Source of the DNA: Neoechinorhynchus agilis
Lineage: Eukaryota > Acanthocephala
Direction of reading: 5' to 3'
DNA: 64,000 nucleotides
Assembly: GCA_051530055.1 (NCBI GenBank)
Contig: CM121343.1
Coordinates: 7,068,001 to 7,132,000 of the forward strand
Numbering within the stretch: position 1 is the stretch's first letter; every line of letters starts with the position of its first letter. Below the pieces are notes generated by a model. It searched no databases. It was not told where the DNA came from and saw only the letters and a program-made list of their open reading frames with translations. Of this stretch, positions 22,961-34,430 are shown one piece after another. Both the position numbers and the translations under genes were made by a program.

Positions 22961-23633
22961 TCAGTCCATGTTAATCTGTATATCCTTTTCAACTTGTACG
23001 ATATGAGAAATCTGCTGATTATCAATACATGCTTTGACAAACTCTTCTTCGCTGATTGAGTTATTACCATCTGCATCCATCACCTTCAGTAGCTCCTGCG
23101 AAATTTCCCTAGCATCATCGTCCGGTAAATGTTCAAAGAAGAAGGACTTTACAATGTTAAAAAGCTCTTCCCCATCAATATCACCATTTCCGTCAAGATC
23201 AGCGGTATTAAATAAAAGCTTTAATGGCGGTACTCCTAATTACTTCTGGTAACTGGAAATACTGCCATTAAGAGTACCGTTTTAGTCTGTCCTCAGGAGT
23301 TCCTTTCAAGGCAATATCCATCTCAGAAATGAACGTATTTATGTCCACTAGGCGTTTTTCGTTGCTTTTATACGAATTGAGCAATAGGTGAATGAAGTGA
23401 CGTTCACCGCTGCTATTCGCAACCAGTTTATTTAGTCTTGTAAGTCCTCCTTTTTTAAGGCGATGATCTTGGAAACAATTAGAATAGGCAGCGATAAGCT
23501 GCATCAATTCTTTAATATCGAATCTGTGTTGAACCTTTACCTCACTGAGCGGAATAATTTTTGCTGGCTTTGATTCATATTCCTCTGTTGGCCGGTCAGC
23601 GAAGCTCTTGAACTTGAAAGTGCGATTACCCAT
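22961..23633 (-). CDS. EF-hand calcium-binding protein (calaxin/neuronal-calcium-sensor-like)
   Basis: Starts MGNRTFKFKSF, a plausible N-myristoylation signal; an in-frame upstream start at 23750 cannot be excluded. The N-terminal half is helical with degenerate EF positions. The C-terminal half has two good EF hands: DLDGNGDIDGEELF and DADGNNSISEEEF. Overall order resembles calaxin (EFCAB1) or calcineurin-B-like proteins. The two halves are split by 52 nt (23228-23279) bounded by inverted repeats CGGTACTC..TAAT; excising it end to end keeps the frame, whereas no GT-AG pair does. The calcium-dependent partner is unknown. Confidence 0.7.
23228..23279 (-). other. non-GT-AG intron with inverted-repeat ends (EF-hand gene)
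   Basis: Minus strand begins CGGTACTCTTAAT and ends ATTAGGAGTACCG; the ends match inversely at 12 of 13 positions. Donor CG|GTACTC leaves phase 2, and every acceptor AG that avoids stops gives phase 0 or 2 nt, so no GT-AG excision restores the frame. Removal from repeat to repeat joins EDRLK to PLKLLFNTADLDGNG in frame. Confidence 0.65.
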
Positions 23634-23759
23634 TGTTAGAAAAACGTGAGTGTTTGTGTTGGCTTTAACGTTAGTTGAAACCGTACCGATATATGTAGCT
23701 AGTGTTTTCGAGCTCCGAGCTTGCCGTAAATTTACATTGGAGAAAAACAACTGCGGTGA

Positions 23760-24680
23760 ATCGTGGAAAGTAACATTGTTCCATTAATTTCGAATTTCTG
23801 TATTTGCTCCAATAAGAAGATCCAATTCAACATAAAGCGCTCCTTTCCAACAAGTTCTACATAAAGTTTTTACGGAATCTATAGTCAAGAAACGTTCCAT
23901 GGAAATCTAAGAGATTTTGATATTCTCAAAGAGTCACGTTCCTGATGTTGAACTCCCCAAGAGGATCTAGTAACGTTGTTGAACCTTGGAAGTGGTGAAA
24001 TCGATTTGTGGAAACAATAGGGGTTATTCTCCCATTTCCCCAATTCAATCCACGACTGCAATTTAACATTGTGTCAACACTGTGCCCGGTGGATAAAATG
24101 TCTTGGTGTCTATTATGCGCTGTAGATCATCCAAAATCTAATTGTTAAGGTCCGGACAATGCAAAATGTAATCAAAACCATAGTGATTATACCCGAAATT
24201 GCATTGAAAGTTAGACGGATTTTGCGAAAAATGGACAAGGAACCACGCAAATAGCAGTGAGTTTATTTTGTGTGCCTATAAGGAAGCGCTACATCTCCAA
24301 CAACTCAGGAAAGAAAATCTATTGTTGCCAAATGAAATAAACAAACTTAATTCGATTATAGTAAACCTCTTAAAGGTATCAAAAAATGAGAAAGTGATAA
24401 TGAAGATTTTCGATATGCCGCACTAGTCCGCTACAGATAAACAACTATTCTCAGTAACAATCCAACCACCTCCTTAAATAGTGGTCAAGAGGACTACAAT
24501 GTTCTATAACAAAAAATTAAACCCGGAACTTCTTTTTCAATAAGAAGTAGAGATATACGCAATGCAACATTTTTAAAACAATAATTGTTTATGGCACCCA
24601 TTCCTCTTTCATATTATACTCTTGAAAAAAAGCGATCTTACAAAGCCGAACAATCCCTGGATTATAATAACACGATTATT
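23760..24680. other. no gene seen
   Basis: About 900 bp of AT-rich sequence between the EF-hand gene and the LINE tail. No coherent coding or repeat signal found. Confidence 0.4.
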
Positions 24681-24689
24681 GTTTAACAA

Positions 24690-26690
24690 ATACAAAGAAT
24701 AGGACCCACGTACCTTTAGGTCATCATAAGCACTCGAGTTAAGATTTGTTAAAAAATAATAAATTCGGATCCGTTCGGGTGGAATTGTCCGGTCGGAGGA
24801 TGTCCGTTCGGGTGTAGATTGACGGATATTGTTTGCAGGAGAATTTATGAGGTTGGGTATTTCCTCAGATTCATTTGAGGTAATGATATCCGAGAAGATT
24901 GGGCAGCGTGGAAAAAGGAGCGGAGGTAGAGTAGGATGAAAGGAATTAGGATTACGAGTGTTGTGCTCGTGTGAAAATGGGAATAAAATGTTGTAAAAAT
25001 TGTGGTCGTAGCGTTTAGAGGCGTTTGGATTTTTTTATGAAAATTTTATAAAAGTATTCGGTGAGAGAAGGAAAGTCAGCTGTATAGGCGATGGATTTGT
25101 GATTTGGGTGAGTTGCAAAAGACGGGGTAACCGTAGGTGAGGACGGGTAACATAAAGCTGAAGTAAAATTTGGAGAGATCGGGTGAAGGGATTCCTAAAT
25201 GTCGGAGGCGTTTGAGGAGATAAATTTTAATGGTATTGCGCTTGAGAAAAAGTGCAATGTGCGAGTTCCGTTTCAGAACTGATTGACATTGGAGACCCAG
25301 AATTCTGAGCGAGGTCAATCGTCAAATACCATTTGGAAGCTCGAAGTAGGATGCGGGGTTGCAGGAGAATGAAGGGATAATTTCGAAGCATTCAGGGTAG
25401 ATCAGGTAGAGTTTGTGATTGTTGGAGAAATCTTTTATGTGTGTGATTTCGTTAGATGGTAAGGAGGAAGTGTAAGTTGTGGGAGTGATAGTTTGTGTAG
25501 TCTGAAGTGGGGTGTGGTTGCAATTTGAATCAAGGCAAAAGTTCTAATTTGTTGAGTTTAGGACATGTTTCAGTTCAGAATGGGACAAATTAGGGAAGGG
25601 ATCAGGGTTGCATAGACCAAGAGGGTCCTTAGCGGCTCATCACCACGTTAGATTGCAGCCTAAGCGAATTTCGGAGAAAGGTAAGTTTTTGCAAGCATCG
25701 AGTATTTTGTTAGTTAGTGCTGTTTGTAGACGGGGAAAGTCTAGGCGGTTATTGCGGTGTACCTCAGAAGTTTGGTTTTTAAGGAGTTTCAAGGTGGGTC
25801 GCGGTTGGAGATTCTAATGAAATTCTTGGGAATTGTCGAAGTTAGGGATTTTTTATGATTGAAGCAAGGGAGGACATGATCAAGGAAGGGTCATTAGTGT
25901 TGCCAGAGTGGAATGTGCGGATATTAGAGTTGAACAATTTTATAAAATTGTAGATGTAGTGATTACGTTTATCCCAGACGGATAAACGGGGAGATTTTAT
26001 ACGCTGAGATTGGTGGAGGGAGTGATAAGGGCAGAAGAGTGGTCAGAGTTCGCGGAGGGATTTTAGAGTCGGATGCGTAGGTGTCGATATTTGTGAAGAG
26101 TAATCCTCTGTAATTAAGAAATGATATGAATTTATGGAGTTTATGAGCTCCATCATGAAATCAAGTTGGTTCAAAGAGCACTCAGTTACGCCAGCAATTA
26201 TGAATTTTCTAAGACCATTTCATAGAGGAGCTGGGAAATGGATGACGATGAATTCTAGATCGGAGTTTTGTAGAGAGCCGGTGAGAGATAAATCGTATGG
26301 TAGCGATTGTCGTACGTAAATTGAGATCCCCCTCCTGGGCGGTCATCGCGCGGAAGAGTGTCCGGGAAAGATTGCTGAATTATTGTTGAAGGGGGTAAGC
26401 CACGTGTCTACCTGTGAGGAAGATGAAATGAGTGAAATTTCATCCAGTTTAGGAAGGAAGCTACGAGTATTGGAGTAGAAAACGGTAAGGAAGGGAATTT
26501 TGGATTTCGGAAAATCGGGGGCGGATGTGAGGGACATTGGGGTTGCGTTGTTCGTTGCGGGTGGTGGACTAAGGGGGAATCATTGCATGTGATTGGTAAT
26601 GATAGATGCGAGTTTTGAATTGAGAATTAATGTAGATCAGCTAGAATTGGAGGGGTTGATTTATAGTATCTTTGAGTAGAGGTTGAGTGA
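24690..26690 (-). mobile_element. CR1/jockey-like LINE with internal losses
   Basis: Minus-strand pieces in order: 5' ORF-like segment (26902-26627), apurinic-type endonuclease start VFYSNTRSFLPKLDEISLIS (26537-26343), EN/linker pieces to about 25900, and the RT tail LLKRLRHLGIPSPDLSKFYF with VLTYGYPVFCNS (25318-25076). The 3' tail has about one 33-bp minisatellite unit (24775-24810), the GGACCCA hairpin (about 24702) and ends with ATTCTTTGTATTTG. The RT palm is mostly missing. The region is split over frames and not functional as it stands. Confidence 0.8.
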
Positions 26691-26856
26691 TAATTATTTA
26701 CTTGTTTTGAGATAAAGAGAGTGCTTAATGTGGAACAGCTGGGAGATTGACCTTTGTGGCTATTCGGGCGCCGGTGGAGTTGCACGTAGTTAAAGAAGTT
26801 GAAGAGTCGCTTACTCTTTGAGTTTTTGGGATGTGGAGCATGTTCGAGGGTGCTAA

Positions 26857-27291
26857 CTAAAAGTGAATGATTATATTGGTAAGATGATTTGCTTTTTTCC
26901 ATTCGTTCAGATGTTTTTCGTCGACCTTTTGTTCGACCGTAGCTTTCTTAGTAGTTACTTCAGCTGGATCGCCTTTTATCCCAGTCAAAATATCAGACTC
27001 CTCCACAGTAATATTGGAATCATAAAGCACTACAGGCTGAATATCCTCTAAGGGTGGTACCAAGTCCCTAGTAAAAGTCAAAATATTCGCATTCTTTAGA
27101 ACACCATTCATTTCCAGCAAATCGTCGTTTGAGTTTGCCATATTGATGGCATCTACCAAAACCTTATTCTCCTTTGTGGTAGTTTCACTATCCGATTTCA
27201 GTAAACCTTTAGCCTGTTTCTTAGAATTCACCTTTGAAACCTTTGTCTGCCTCTTTGAGCATTTAGTTTTTCCCTTTGTGCTTTTTGATTT
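26857..27291 (-). CDS. lysine-rich hypothetical protein or exon
   Basis: An open frame reads KSTKGKTKCSKRQTKV and then SKKQAKGLLKSDSETT, becoming acidic (VLVDAINMANSNDDLLEMNG) and ending KKANHLTNIIIHF. No domain is recognised. The basic start and acidic middle look like protein and not satellite, but no start codon or splice acceptor could be fixed at the 5' end, and it lies between two LINEs. Confidence 0.3.
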   Translation of the reverse strand, partial: KSKSTKGKTKCSKRQTKVSKVNSKKQAKGLLKSDSETTTKENKVLVDAINMANSNDDLLEMNGVLKNANILTFTRDLVPPLEDIQPVVLYDSNITVEESDILTGIKGDPAEVTTKKATVEQKVDEKHLNEWKKANHLTNIIIHF

Positions 27292-27419
27292 CGATCAACT
27301 GTTCATTTTAAATAGCTTCCACTTCGCACTAAATATCCTCCGATTATATATCTTTAACTGTGTTCATTGTTTCGTAAATTTTATTACACTTTTTGTTGCA
27401 CACACAACAACAAAACGTT

Positions 27420-30400
27420 TAAACAATCACCACCGACCGCGAAGAAGAGGCATCGCTCTCCCCGCAGTGGTCACGACCACACTCGCTACGTTTCCTCTTT
27501 GGATCGCGAGACCAATGTTTTGGCGTAGGAAGGCACCGGCTCTTGTGTTTCCAGTCTTGGCTTGGCGTCCACTTGATAACTCGTTCGTAAATCCAAGTGC
27601 CGAGCTATCGAGCGCACCAAGAGTCTCCACTCCAAAGGGTACAAAAACGTGAGACCTACATAATTCTCTATATCTCGCCACCTTTCGGTCCTCCGCGGCA
27701 GTAGCCGCTTCCCCTGGGGACTGCTCCACAAACCTCCTGTTACTTGCCGCGAACGTGTCCACACACGTGGCGTCCCAGAGAAGACATTTGCCTTCTCGCC
27801 ATGAGAATACGGTGAGACCATCCGGACAACGACCATCTAGCCTGCACAGGTTGCTTGGCTCTAAAATGTTTGGGATGTTCACCGTATTTAGGGCACGCGA
27901 AATTACATCGTTCAATTCAGCATGCCGTGAGAAACAACCCCCTGATTTGTTGCAAACAAGACCGTGTCTACCCAGTGGATCCACGATCATTCCACACTTG
28001 CGACAATGTTCGACACAAATCGGTAGACATAATCTGAGGGACACTCCGATCCGAACTGCTTCATCTACGAGGAGTGTTCCCACGGATGCAATGGGTAGGG
28101 CCTCTAACCATGCTCCCGATTCTCTTGTAGAGACTGCCAGCAATCTAGCCGGTCGACCTCGTCGCGAGAGCTTGAAATTAGAGAACTATGAGCTCGAGCG
28201 ACTAAAGATTTATCCCAGATGGGCTGCTTTAGGCCCTTCTCCGACCATTCCTGGACTGCTACTGGTCCCAATATACGTTTTACCAGATCCTGACTCCCTT
28301 CGAATGATCCTAAAAACGCGGGCAACGACACGTCTACTGTTTTTCGATTACCCAAGGCACCGGACGATACAGGCAATAAAGCTTGTCGTCAGGCCTCGTT
28401 TGATAGCTGGATATTTAAATGTGCCCGAGACACGCATTCACAATGTCATCGAGCTTCTTTAACTTATCGACGTGCTTGAAGAACGAAGCCGTACGGAGTT
28501 TACAAGGGAGTTTCGGGATGAAGAGGGTATTCTTGATCAGGAATAGATCCTCGTGTGACGAAAGTTCCTGGACTCTATCGCACAGCATCGTGATGTTCGG
28601 GAGTAGATGGTCGATTTCATTTTCCACGTTGGAATTAAAAACGCAGCTCCCTAGAAGACTCAGCCGGTCTAGAGTGATCAATTCTAAACCGCGTGCCAGA
28701 TTTCTAAAACCTTTGACGATTTCGCTCTGCGCTGACTCTTCTTCGATGTTCATTACCAACAGTTCGCATTTCCCTGCATTAAGCTCAAAGCCCAATCTCG
28801 CAGTCTCCCTTACGAGTGTCTCCAGATCGCGCAGTACTACGGAGGGATCACCTCCGGGCGTGGCGTCATCCAGGTACCAAGCGTTAAAGCTGGACTGGAG
28901 AGAGTGCGCTATTGAATTCACTGCAAGGGAGAAAGCGATTGAACCGAGAGGGTCTCCCTGCTGTACTCCTATTTCAGACCAAATTAGGTGGTCATTGAAG
29001 AGCAAATGAGTCTGGATCCCGTATGCGTTGCGAAAATAAGGAAAAGCTTCTGATGTGTGACTTTTGAGTGCCTCAAACAGAGCGGTACGGTGAGTGGAAT
29101 TGAAGGCATTTGTAAAGTCGCACTTCAAAATCACACACGGCGTTGAACTATTTGTGATGAACTGGCGGAGTGCGTGGATAATGGCCTCGTACCCGTATGG
29201 TGTGCAGCATCCCAGTTGGACTGGGCGAAGTTGCTGCCCAATCCCTTCTGCAATACGCTTGCAAAGGATTTTACCTGCGAGCCGACGTAGAGCAGAGCCA
29301 ACGGCGATAAAACGAATCCCACCAGTCTTTTTGTTCAAAGCGCACAAAGATGCGCCAAAAAATAACTCAATTGCCCGCGGGTGTAAATTTTCCTCGATGA
29401 AAAGGTCGACTAGTCGACAAAGATGGGTAGCAAGGGAGTTGCCTGCATCTCCAACTGAGAACGACATCATATCCTTTAGGTGCTGAGGACGAAGCCCATC
29501 GAGGCCATGGCCAGACCCATTCGCGAAGGAGGATATACCCATTCTCAGTTCAACTGTCAAAGTGGAGTGTCTTTGAGGGACGGAACATGTTGAAATTTCT
29601 GTTTGGGTTGAACTTTGCGGATGCTTCAACTTGAAACTCTGAAGTGTGGAGGGCGAATCACTTGCAAATGTATCAGAGAATGACAAAATACGGACTGCTC
29701 CCAGAACATCTCCATCAGCGAGTTTTGAAGATACACGCTCAGCAAGCGGTCTCTTAGATGTTCGATGGCAGTTAGTTTCATTCGCACGTTGTTTGGGATC
29801 TTCCTTTGCTAAACGACGAATGCTCAAGAAACTTTCCTCGAAGGATACAAACTCCTCCGAACTGTCGTCAGCAGAATGTACTACTCTGGGGAAAGCAAAG
29901 AGCCGTGTCCAAGAGGACTGAATTTTGCTCGAGGCAGTCCAGCAGAAGTCTGGTGAATTCTTTAGCTACTAGATGTCGTGCGTCCTTTGGGATCCGTTTC
30001 AGAATGTTCCTATGAAGAACACGCTCGAGATCAGCAGCGGAAGGAAGACTGCCGGCGTCATCGGGAAGCGTCGACGGATTTTCTGGTGTTGCCGGTTGAA
30101 GCGGTAGCGGGATTTGACCAGATCCCCCACAACGTGATTTGACGAGCCCATAAATGCGGAAAACCCCTAATTTCGTGATTGAAAAAGAGTCTAAACAAAC
30201 GGGGCATATACCTATGGAGAGGCCTGGTGTCCCGGTAGCGTTGGGCGTTTTCTTAGTCTTTTCACTTGGCTCGTTTTGTGCGGGCAAGTTTCCGTCTTCA
30301 TATTGTGGTCTAGCATCCAGGTTCCGAACGAAGCGAGGGGACGGCATCGGTGTAGTCGGTGAGTTTCAGTAACTCGTTCAAAGCACTTCTTTAGTGCAAC

Positions 30401-30448
30401 ATCGATAAGATTGGAATACTTGGCAAAATTCCGTTTATTGTTCATCAA
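27420..30448 (-). mobile_element. nearly full-length LINE with restriction-like endonuclease (R2/NeSL/Utopia-like)
   Basis: Order on the minus strand: N-terminal region with zinc-finger pattern CPVCLDSF (30350-29868); RT with GHGLDGLRPQHLKDM, GASLCALNKKTGGIRFIAVG, LKCDFTNAFNSTHR, GVQQGDPLGS and catalytic YLDDATPGGDP (29827-28415); linker ESGAWLEALPIASVGTLL (28143); a CCHC-type finger HCRKCGMIVDPLGRHGLVC; then the nuclease core CPDGLTVFSWREGKCLLWDA and the 3' end IGLAIQRGNVASVVV. PD..(D)..K nuclease plus finger is the layout of early-branching site-specific LINEs. It is broken into about four frames. The family recurs at 8330, 18672, 35215 and 43430. Confidence 0.88.
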
Positions 30449-31585
30449 TTTGAGCAGAGAGAGTTGACGAGAGGGGGAAACGTGAGTAAAACGTTAGCTT
30501 CCAATTATCGAGTGGATTAACACGAAGTTCGATTATCTATGTGACTTTTTAGCAAGTCCTAAGCACGCACCTGCACTAATTTTTGGACTAATTATCTGGC
30601 GGTCATGTCACCATTCGGAAGCATTAATAACTCGTAAGGTGGATTTGTGGCACCAGGGGAGAATAGGACGTGTCGTTATCCGATCTATAAATAGCAGTGA
30701 GCCCTCAATAAACTCCGTTTTAGACATGTCGATCCGCAGTTCAGAACCGCGAAAAGAGCACAGTAGCAAAGCTCCAATGAAACGATTGTATTGTCATTGC
30801 CAAAGAATCGAACCCATGCAATGCCCTTCTCAGGACCTAAAAAATCGCAATTTCAGTTAAAAAAATGTTAAATGCCCGATTTCAAAGGAAACGTTATCGC
30901 CGTCGACAATGCATTCTTCGGCGAAGCCACTAAAAAATCAGAAGCACTACCGGAAAAGATACGCCCGAGATTATCAGTAGAAGCATTATCAAAGGACTAA
31001 CCCATGAGCAGTTGAATTCAGCAAAAATGAAAAAGGATCTGTCGTTATTTCAAAAGAGCCAGAAACCTTCCGGCAGCCAAATGCTTCGCTGCGGTAACCA
31101 CGGTGCCCAGCCGAGAATGCAGTCCGGTGGTACGCTAATCATGAAATTCTCCTTAGACGAAATGTCTGACCGTTAAAAAATAAAATATTTTATTCAGGTA
31201 GTACGGTCAGTAGATTTAGTTAGGATCAACGATGAATGAACTCGCTACAGAATCCGACTACAATTCTTTAACTGTTCCGGAAGCCAACATTTACATTCTA
31301 CATGATTTATCCACGTTGTATGGATGAGATTTGAAGGCAAATATTGTTTTAGAGCTTAAAATTAATATTATCATTATTAAAACTCACGCCTCATACAAAA
31401 AAATTAATAAGTAAACCATAGCGTTGTTGTGCTGCTGAACAGCGCGAGTACGTTTAAAATGGTGAACATTGCATACGTCACATTTTTAAATTCTTCCGTG
31501 TCTTACATACATTTCACCTTTCGCTTCTCCATGCGCAAATTTCTTTCTAGCAAACAATCGCAAATCGCCGTATTTTCCGATTCAA
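30449..31585. other. intergenic, P1 gene promoter at its end
   Basis: No gene recognised. The last 100 bp before 31586 are pyrimidine-rich (TTCACCTTTCGCTTCTCC), as expected for a ribosomal-protein promoter, but no defined motif is claimed. Confidence 0.35.
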
Positions 31586-31966
31586 ATGGCTAACGGTGAT
31601 TTGTCTCATGACGAAATGGCTTGTATGTGCGCTTGTCTAATTCTGGTTGATGAAGATTCAAAGATCACGGCTGGTCGTATTTCTTCGGTCTTAAAGAGTG
31701 CAAATGTGAATGTTGAGCCGTTTTGGCCTAATTTGTTCGCTCGAGCGTTGGGTACCATGGAACCGGACCAACTCAAAAGATCAATAATTTCTTCTCTAGT
31801 TTCAAGCGGAACGTCAGCTCAGTCGCTTTCGAAAACGGCCCACGGCCATCCGAATACGAGTGCTGGTGTGGTTGAACAAACTGCAGCACCGGTTGCAGTC
31901 GATGTTGAACCTGATTCCGATTCTAGTGATGCAGATTTGGACATGGGTTTCTCTATATTTGATTAA
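31586..31966 (+). CDS. RPLP1: 60S acidic ribosomal protein P1
   Basis: Stalk protein of the large ribosomal subunit that recruits translational GTPases. The N-terminal helical domain is clear: MACMCACLILVDEDSKIT, then VLKSANVNVEPFWPNLFARA, the P1 hallmark VNVEPFWP. A hinge follows, then an acidic tail SDADLDMGFSIFD. The usual end is DDDMGFGLFD; here GL is SI. The protein is 126 aa, slightly longer than usual. The start has no nearby acceptor, as expected for the first cistron. It is intronless, and the next gene starts 67 bp downstream on the same strand. Confidence 0.9.
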   Translation: MANGDLSHDEMACMCACLILVDEDSKITAGRISSVLKSANVNVEPFWPNLFARALGTMEPDQLKRSIISSLVSSGTSAQSLSKTAHGHPNTSAGVVEQTAAPVAVDVEPDSDSSDADLDMGFSIFD

Positions 31967-32022
31967 AAATGTTTTTTTCATTCTACTGAAATGTTTTTGC
32001 ACTCTATTTGGCTAAAAAAGTA

Positions 32023-32033
32023 TAATTTTTTAG
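32023..32033 (+). promoter_or_regulatory. splice acceptor abutting the second P1 start codon
   Basis: TAATTTTTTAG lies directly against the ATG at 32034, 57-67 bp after the previous stop. It is best read as a spliced-leader trans-splice acceptor inside a two-gene operon. Confidence 0.6.
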
Positions 32034-32378
32034 ATGACTGAAGTAATTGAGACCGAGATCCGGACTTATATGAATGCTCTCTTTGTTATTCATGCTGCTC
32101 ACAAAGAAATCAATCCACAAAACCTTGCTAAAGTTTTGACTGCGGCGGGAGTAGCGACCAATGTGGCTCTAGTGGAAGCCTACGCTCGTGCATTCAATTC
32201 GGCGGATATTGAAGCGATGACTGTGCATACTCCACAACAAACCTCCCAGGCTCCAGTTTTTACTGGTGCCGATGTGAAACAAGTTGATGTTCCTCAAGAA
32301 GCTCCTAAAGAAGCGGAAACTAAAAATGATTCTGATGATGACGACGATGATATTGGATTCGGATTGTTCGATGATTAA
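32034..32378 (+). CDS. second P1-type acidic stalk protein
   Basis: A 114-aa protein with P1-like helical order: EIRTYMNALFVIHAAHKEIN, LAKVLTAAGVATNVALVEAY and ARAFNSADIEAM. It then has a hinge and the acidic end DDDDDDIGFGLFDD. It lacks VNVEPFWP and is strongly diverged from the upstream gene, so it could be a P1 paralogue or an unusual P2 replacement. The GFGLFD end is intact but followed by one extra Asp. Same-strand spacing of 67 bp and the abutting acceptor suggest co-transcription with RPLP1. Confidence 0.75.
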   Translation: MTEVIETEIRTYMNALFVIHAAHKEINPQNLAKVLTAAGVATNVALVEAYARAFNSADIEAMTVHTPQQTSQAPVFTGADVKQVDVPQEAPKEAETKNDSDDDDDDIGFGLFDD

Positions 32379-34083
32379 ACAAACGGTATTTTGCCACAAT
32401 CACATAAGATCGAGTGTCAATATTTTTTTACGAACTCCAATGCCTAAAATCCAACGAATTTTTCATGATCTATTATTGGAAGCACATTAATCGTGGGTTT
32501 GAAAATAATCCATGAATCTTCTTTACGGCGCGAAAAATATCCTTTTTTGATACGTACACCATATACGATTGGGATTTTACGGATAATCTTTTCAAATAGA
32601 CATAGAACACTGGATGATTTCATCTTCGTGTAGAGAGATAAGGAAACTTTCCGCTAAACTCAAACGAATATAATAATACGTTTATTGTTAAAAAATACAA
32701 AGAATAGGAGCACCCATGTACCTTTGGATCCTCATAAGCATGCTCCAAGTCGGGGATGTCCGTTCGTGTGGTTATATTTGGTCGGGGCAAAACAAAGCTG
32801 AAGTAAAATTTGTAGAGATCGGGTGAAGAGATTCCTAAATGTCAGAGACGTTTGAGGAGATAAGTTTTAAAGGTGTTGTGCTTGAGGGGAAAGGGTGATG
32901 TGCGAGTCCCATTTCAAGTTTGATTGAAATTGGATACCCAGAATCCTTAGGGAAGTTATTCGTAGGATGTCATTTAGAAGCTCAGGGAATGATGTGCGGT
33001 TCCAGGAGAGAGGGGATCATTTCGAAGCATTTAGAGAAATTCAGGTGGAGTTTGTGATTGGTGCCGAAATCTTTTGTGTGATTTCGTTAGAGGTTAGGGC
33101 GAGGTGGTGAATGGGTGATGAGGGTGATATCGTCGGCGTACGGGAGGAATTTAGAGTGAGAGGAGAGAGGTTTAAAGTCGTTTAGCAAAATATTAAAGAA
33201 AAGTGGTGACAGCACAGCACCTTGAGGTACGCCTTTGGTGCGGGATAGACAGATTGAGGAGGTAGAAGAGCAGTGAATGTATTGTTTGCGATTGTGAAGA
33301 TAAAATTCGAGCCCGCGGATCTCCCACAAGTTGAGACCAAAATCGGAGCAGGAATGAATGGTCCACTGAGTCGAAATCTTTAGATAAATCACGTTGAATG
33401 AGACGGGTGACGTAGGAGAGATTATGGTCGAGGTTGCGTAGGAGCGTGTCATAAATGCAAAGTAGGACATCGGCTGCAGAAAATTTGGGCCGGAAGCCAA
33501 ATTGTAGGGGCGATAACGTTTCGTGGAGAAGTGAAAGAAGGCGAGATTTAAAACATTTTTCGATGATTTTTGAAAGACCGGGTGGAATGGAAATTGGACG
33601 GAATGATTCAGCCGAAACGGGATGCCCTTTTTTTGGAACGAGTAAAACTTTGGCAGTTTTGAGGCATGAGGGGTTGATGCCATATAAAAAGCTGCTATTT
33701 ATAATGAGGGTGAGAGGGTCGATAAGTTCGGAGATGTTGTAGCCAAGAGCATAGTTTGGAATTTCGGATTGAGAGGACGAAATTCGAGATGCCCGAACGA
33801 ATTTTAGAGGAAAAGAAGTTTTTTCGGCCAACAAGCATTTTGTTAGATAGTACGGGGATAGTCAGGGGATTGATTGAGAAAGGCAGTAGATTATTAATTT
33901 TGAAGGCGTTTAAAGATGGGGGTTATCCATGGAGGGTCGCCCTTGGAGATCCTAATGAATTTCTTGAGAATTGCCGAAGTTAGGGATTTTTTTATGATTG
34001 AGGTTAGGGACGACATTGCCAAGGAAGGGTCATTTGTGTTGTCAGAGTAGAATGTGCGAATATTAGAGTTGAACAATTTTAGA

Positions 34084-34430
34084 AAATGTTAAGCCTGCAA
34101 AAAATAACCACTAATTCCCACCGGAACGCAACCCAACCGGATATTCTCAAACGAACGGACACTTTTCTCGGCCGAAAGAGCCTCGGTCATGTTTTATTGC
34201 CACACGTTGTGGGCGTGTGGCAATAAAACATGACAACCTTCCCCGGCTATATAGTCCCACCCTAATAGACATCCCTTCGACCAGATATTACCACCTGAAT
34301 GGACATCCCTCATACCAGATATTCCCATCTTAACGGATGCGCTTTTTTTAACAATTGTGAACTCGAATGCATATAAGGACCCAAAGGTACATGGGTCCTC
34401 CTATTATTTCTTTGCATTCTTCTACAATAA
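34084..34430 (+). mobile_element. tail-only LINE copy nested in another LINE
   Basis: Interrupts LINE sequence that is continuous in the copies at 25940 and 52060. It carries decayed minisatellite units (CCAACCGGATATTCTC, GAATGGACATCCCT), the GGACCCA hairpin at 34377-34398 and an end TATTTCTTTGCATTC like the other LINE tails, all in plus orientation. It has no coding part, so it is a severe 5' truncation. Confidence 0.7.
34187..34233. repeat. perfect 21-bp-stem hairpin
   Basis: CATGTTTTATTGCCACACG and its exact inverse flank a 7-nt loop TTGTGGG within the tail-only LINE copy. Neither arm resembles the LINE tail. Confidence 0.85.

Noticed and set aside
23034-23252. Plus-strand Ser-rich protein
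   Set aside because: Antisense of the EF-hand coding sequence.
28419-30372. Plus-strand open frames over the 27-30 kb LINE
   Set aside because: Antisense shadows of the minus-strand reverse transcriptase and N-terminal region.
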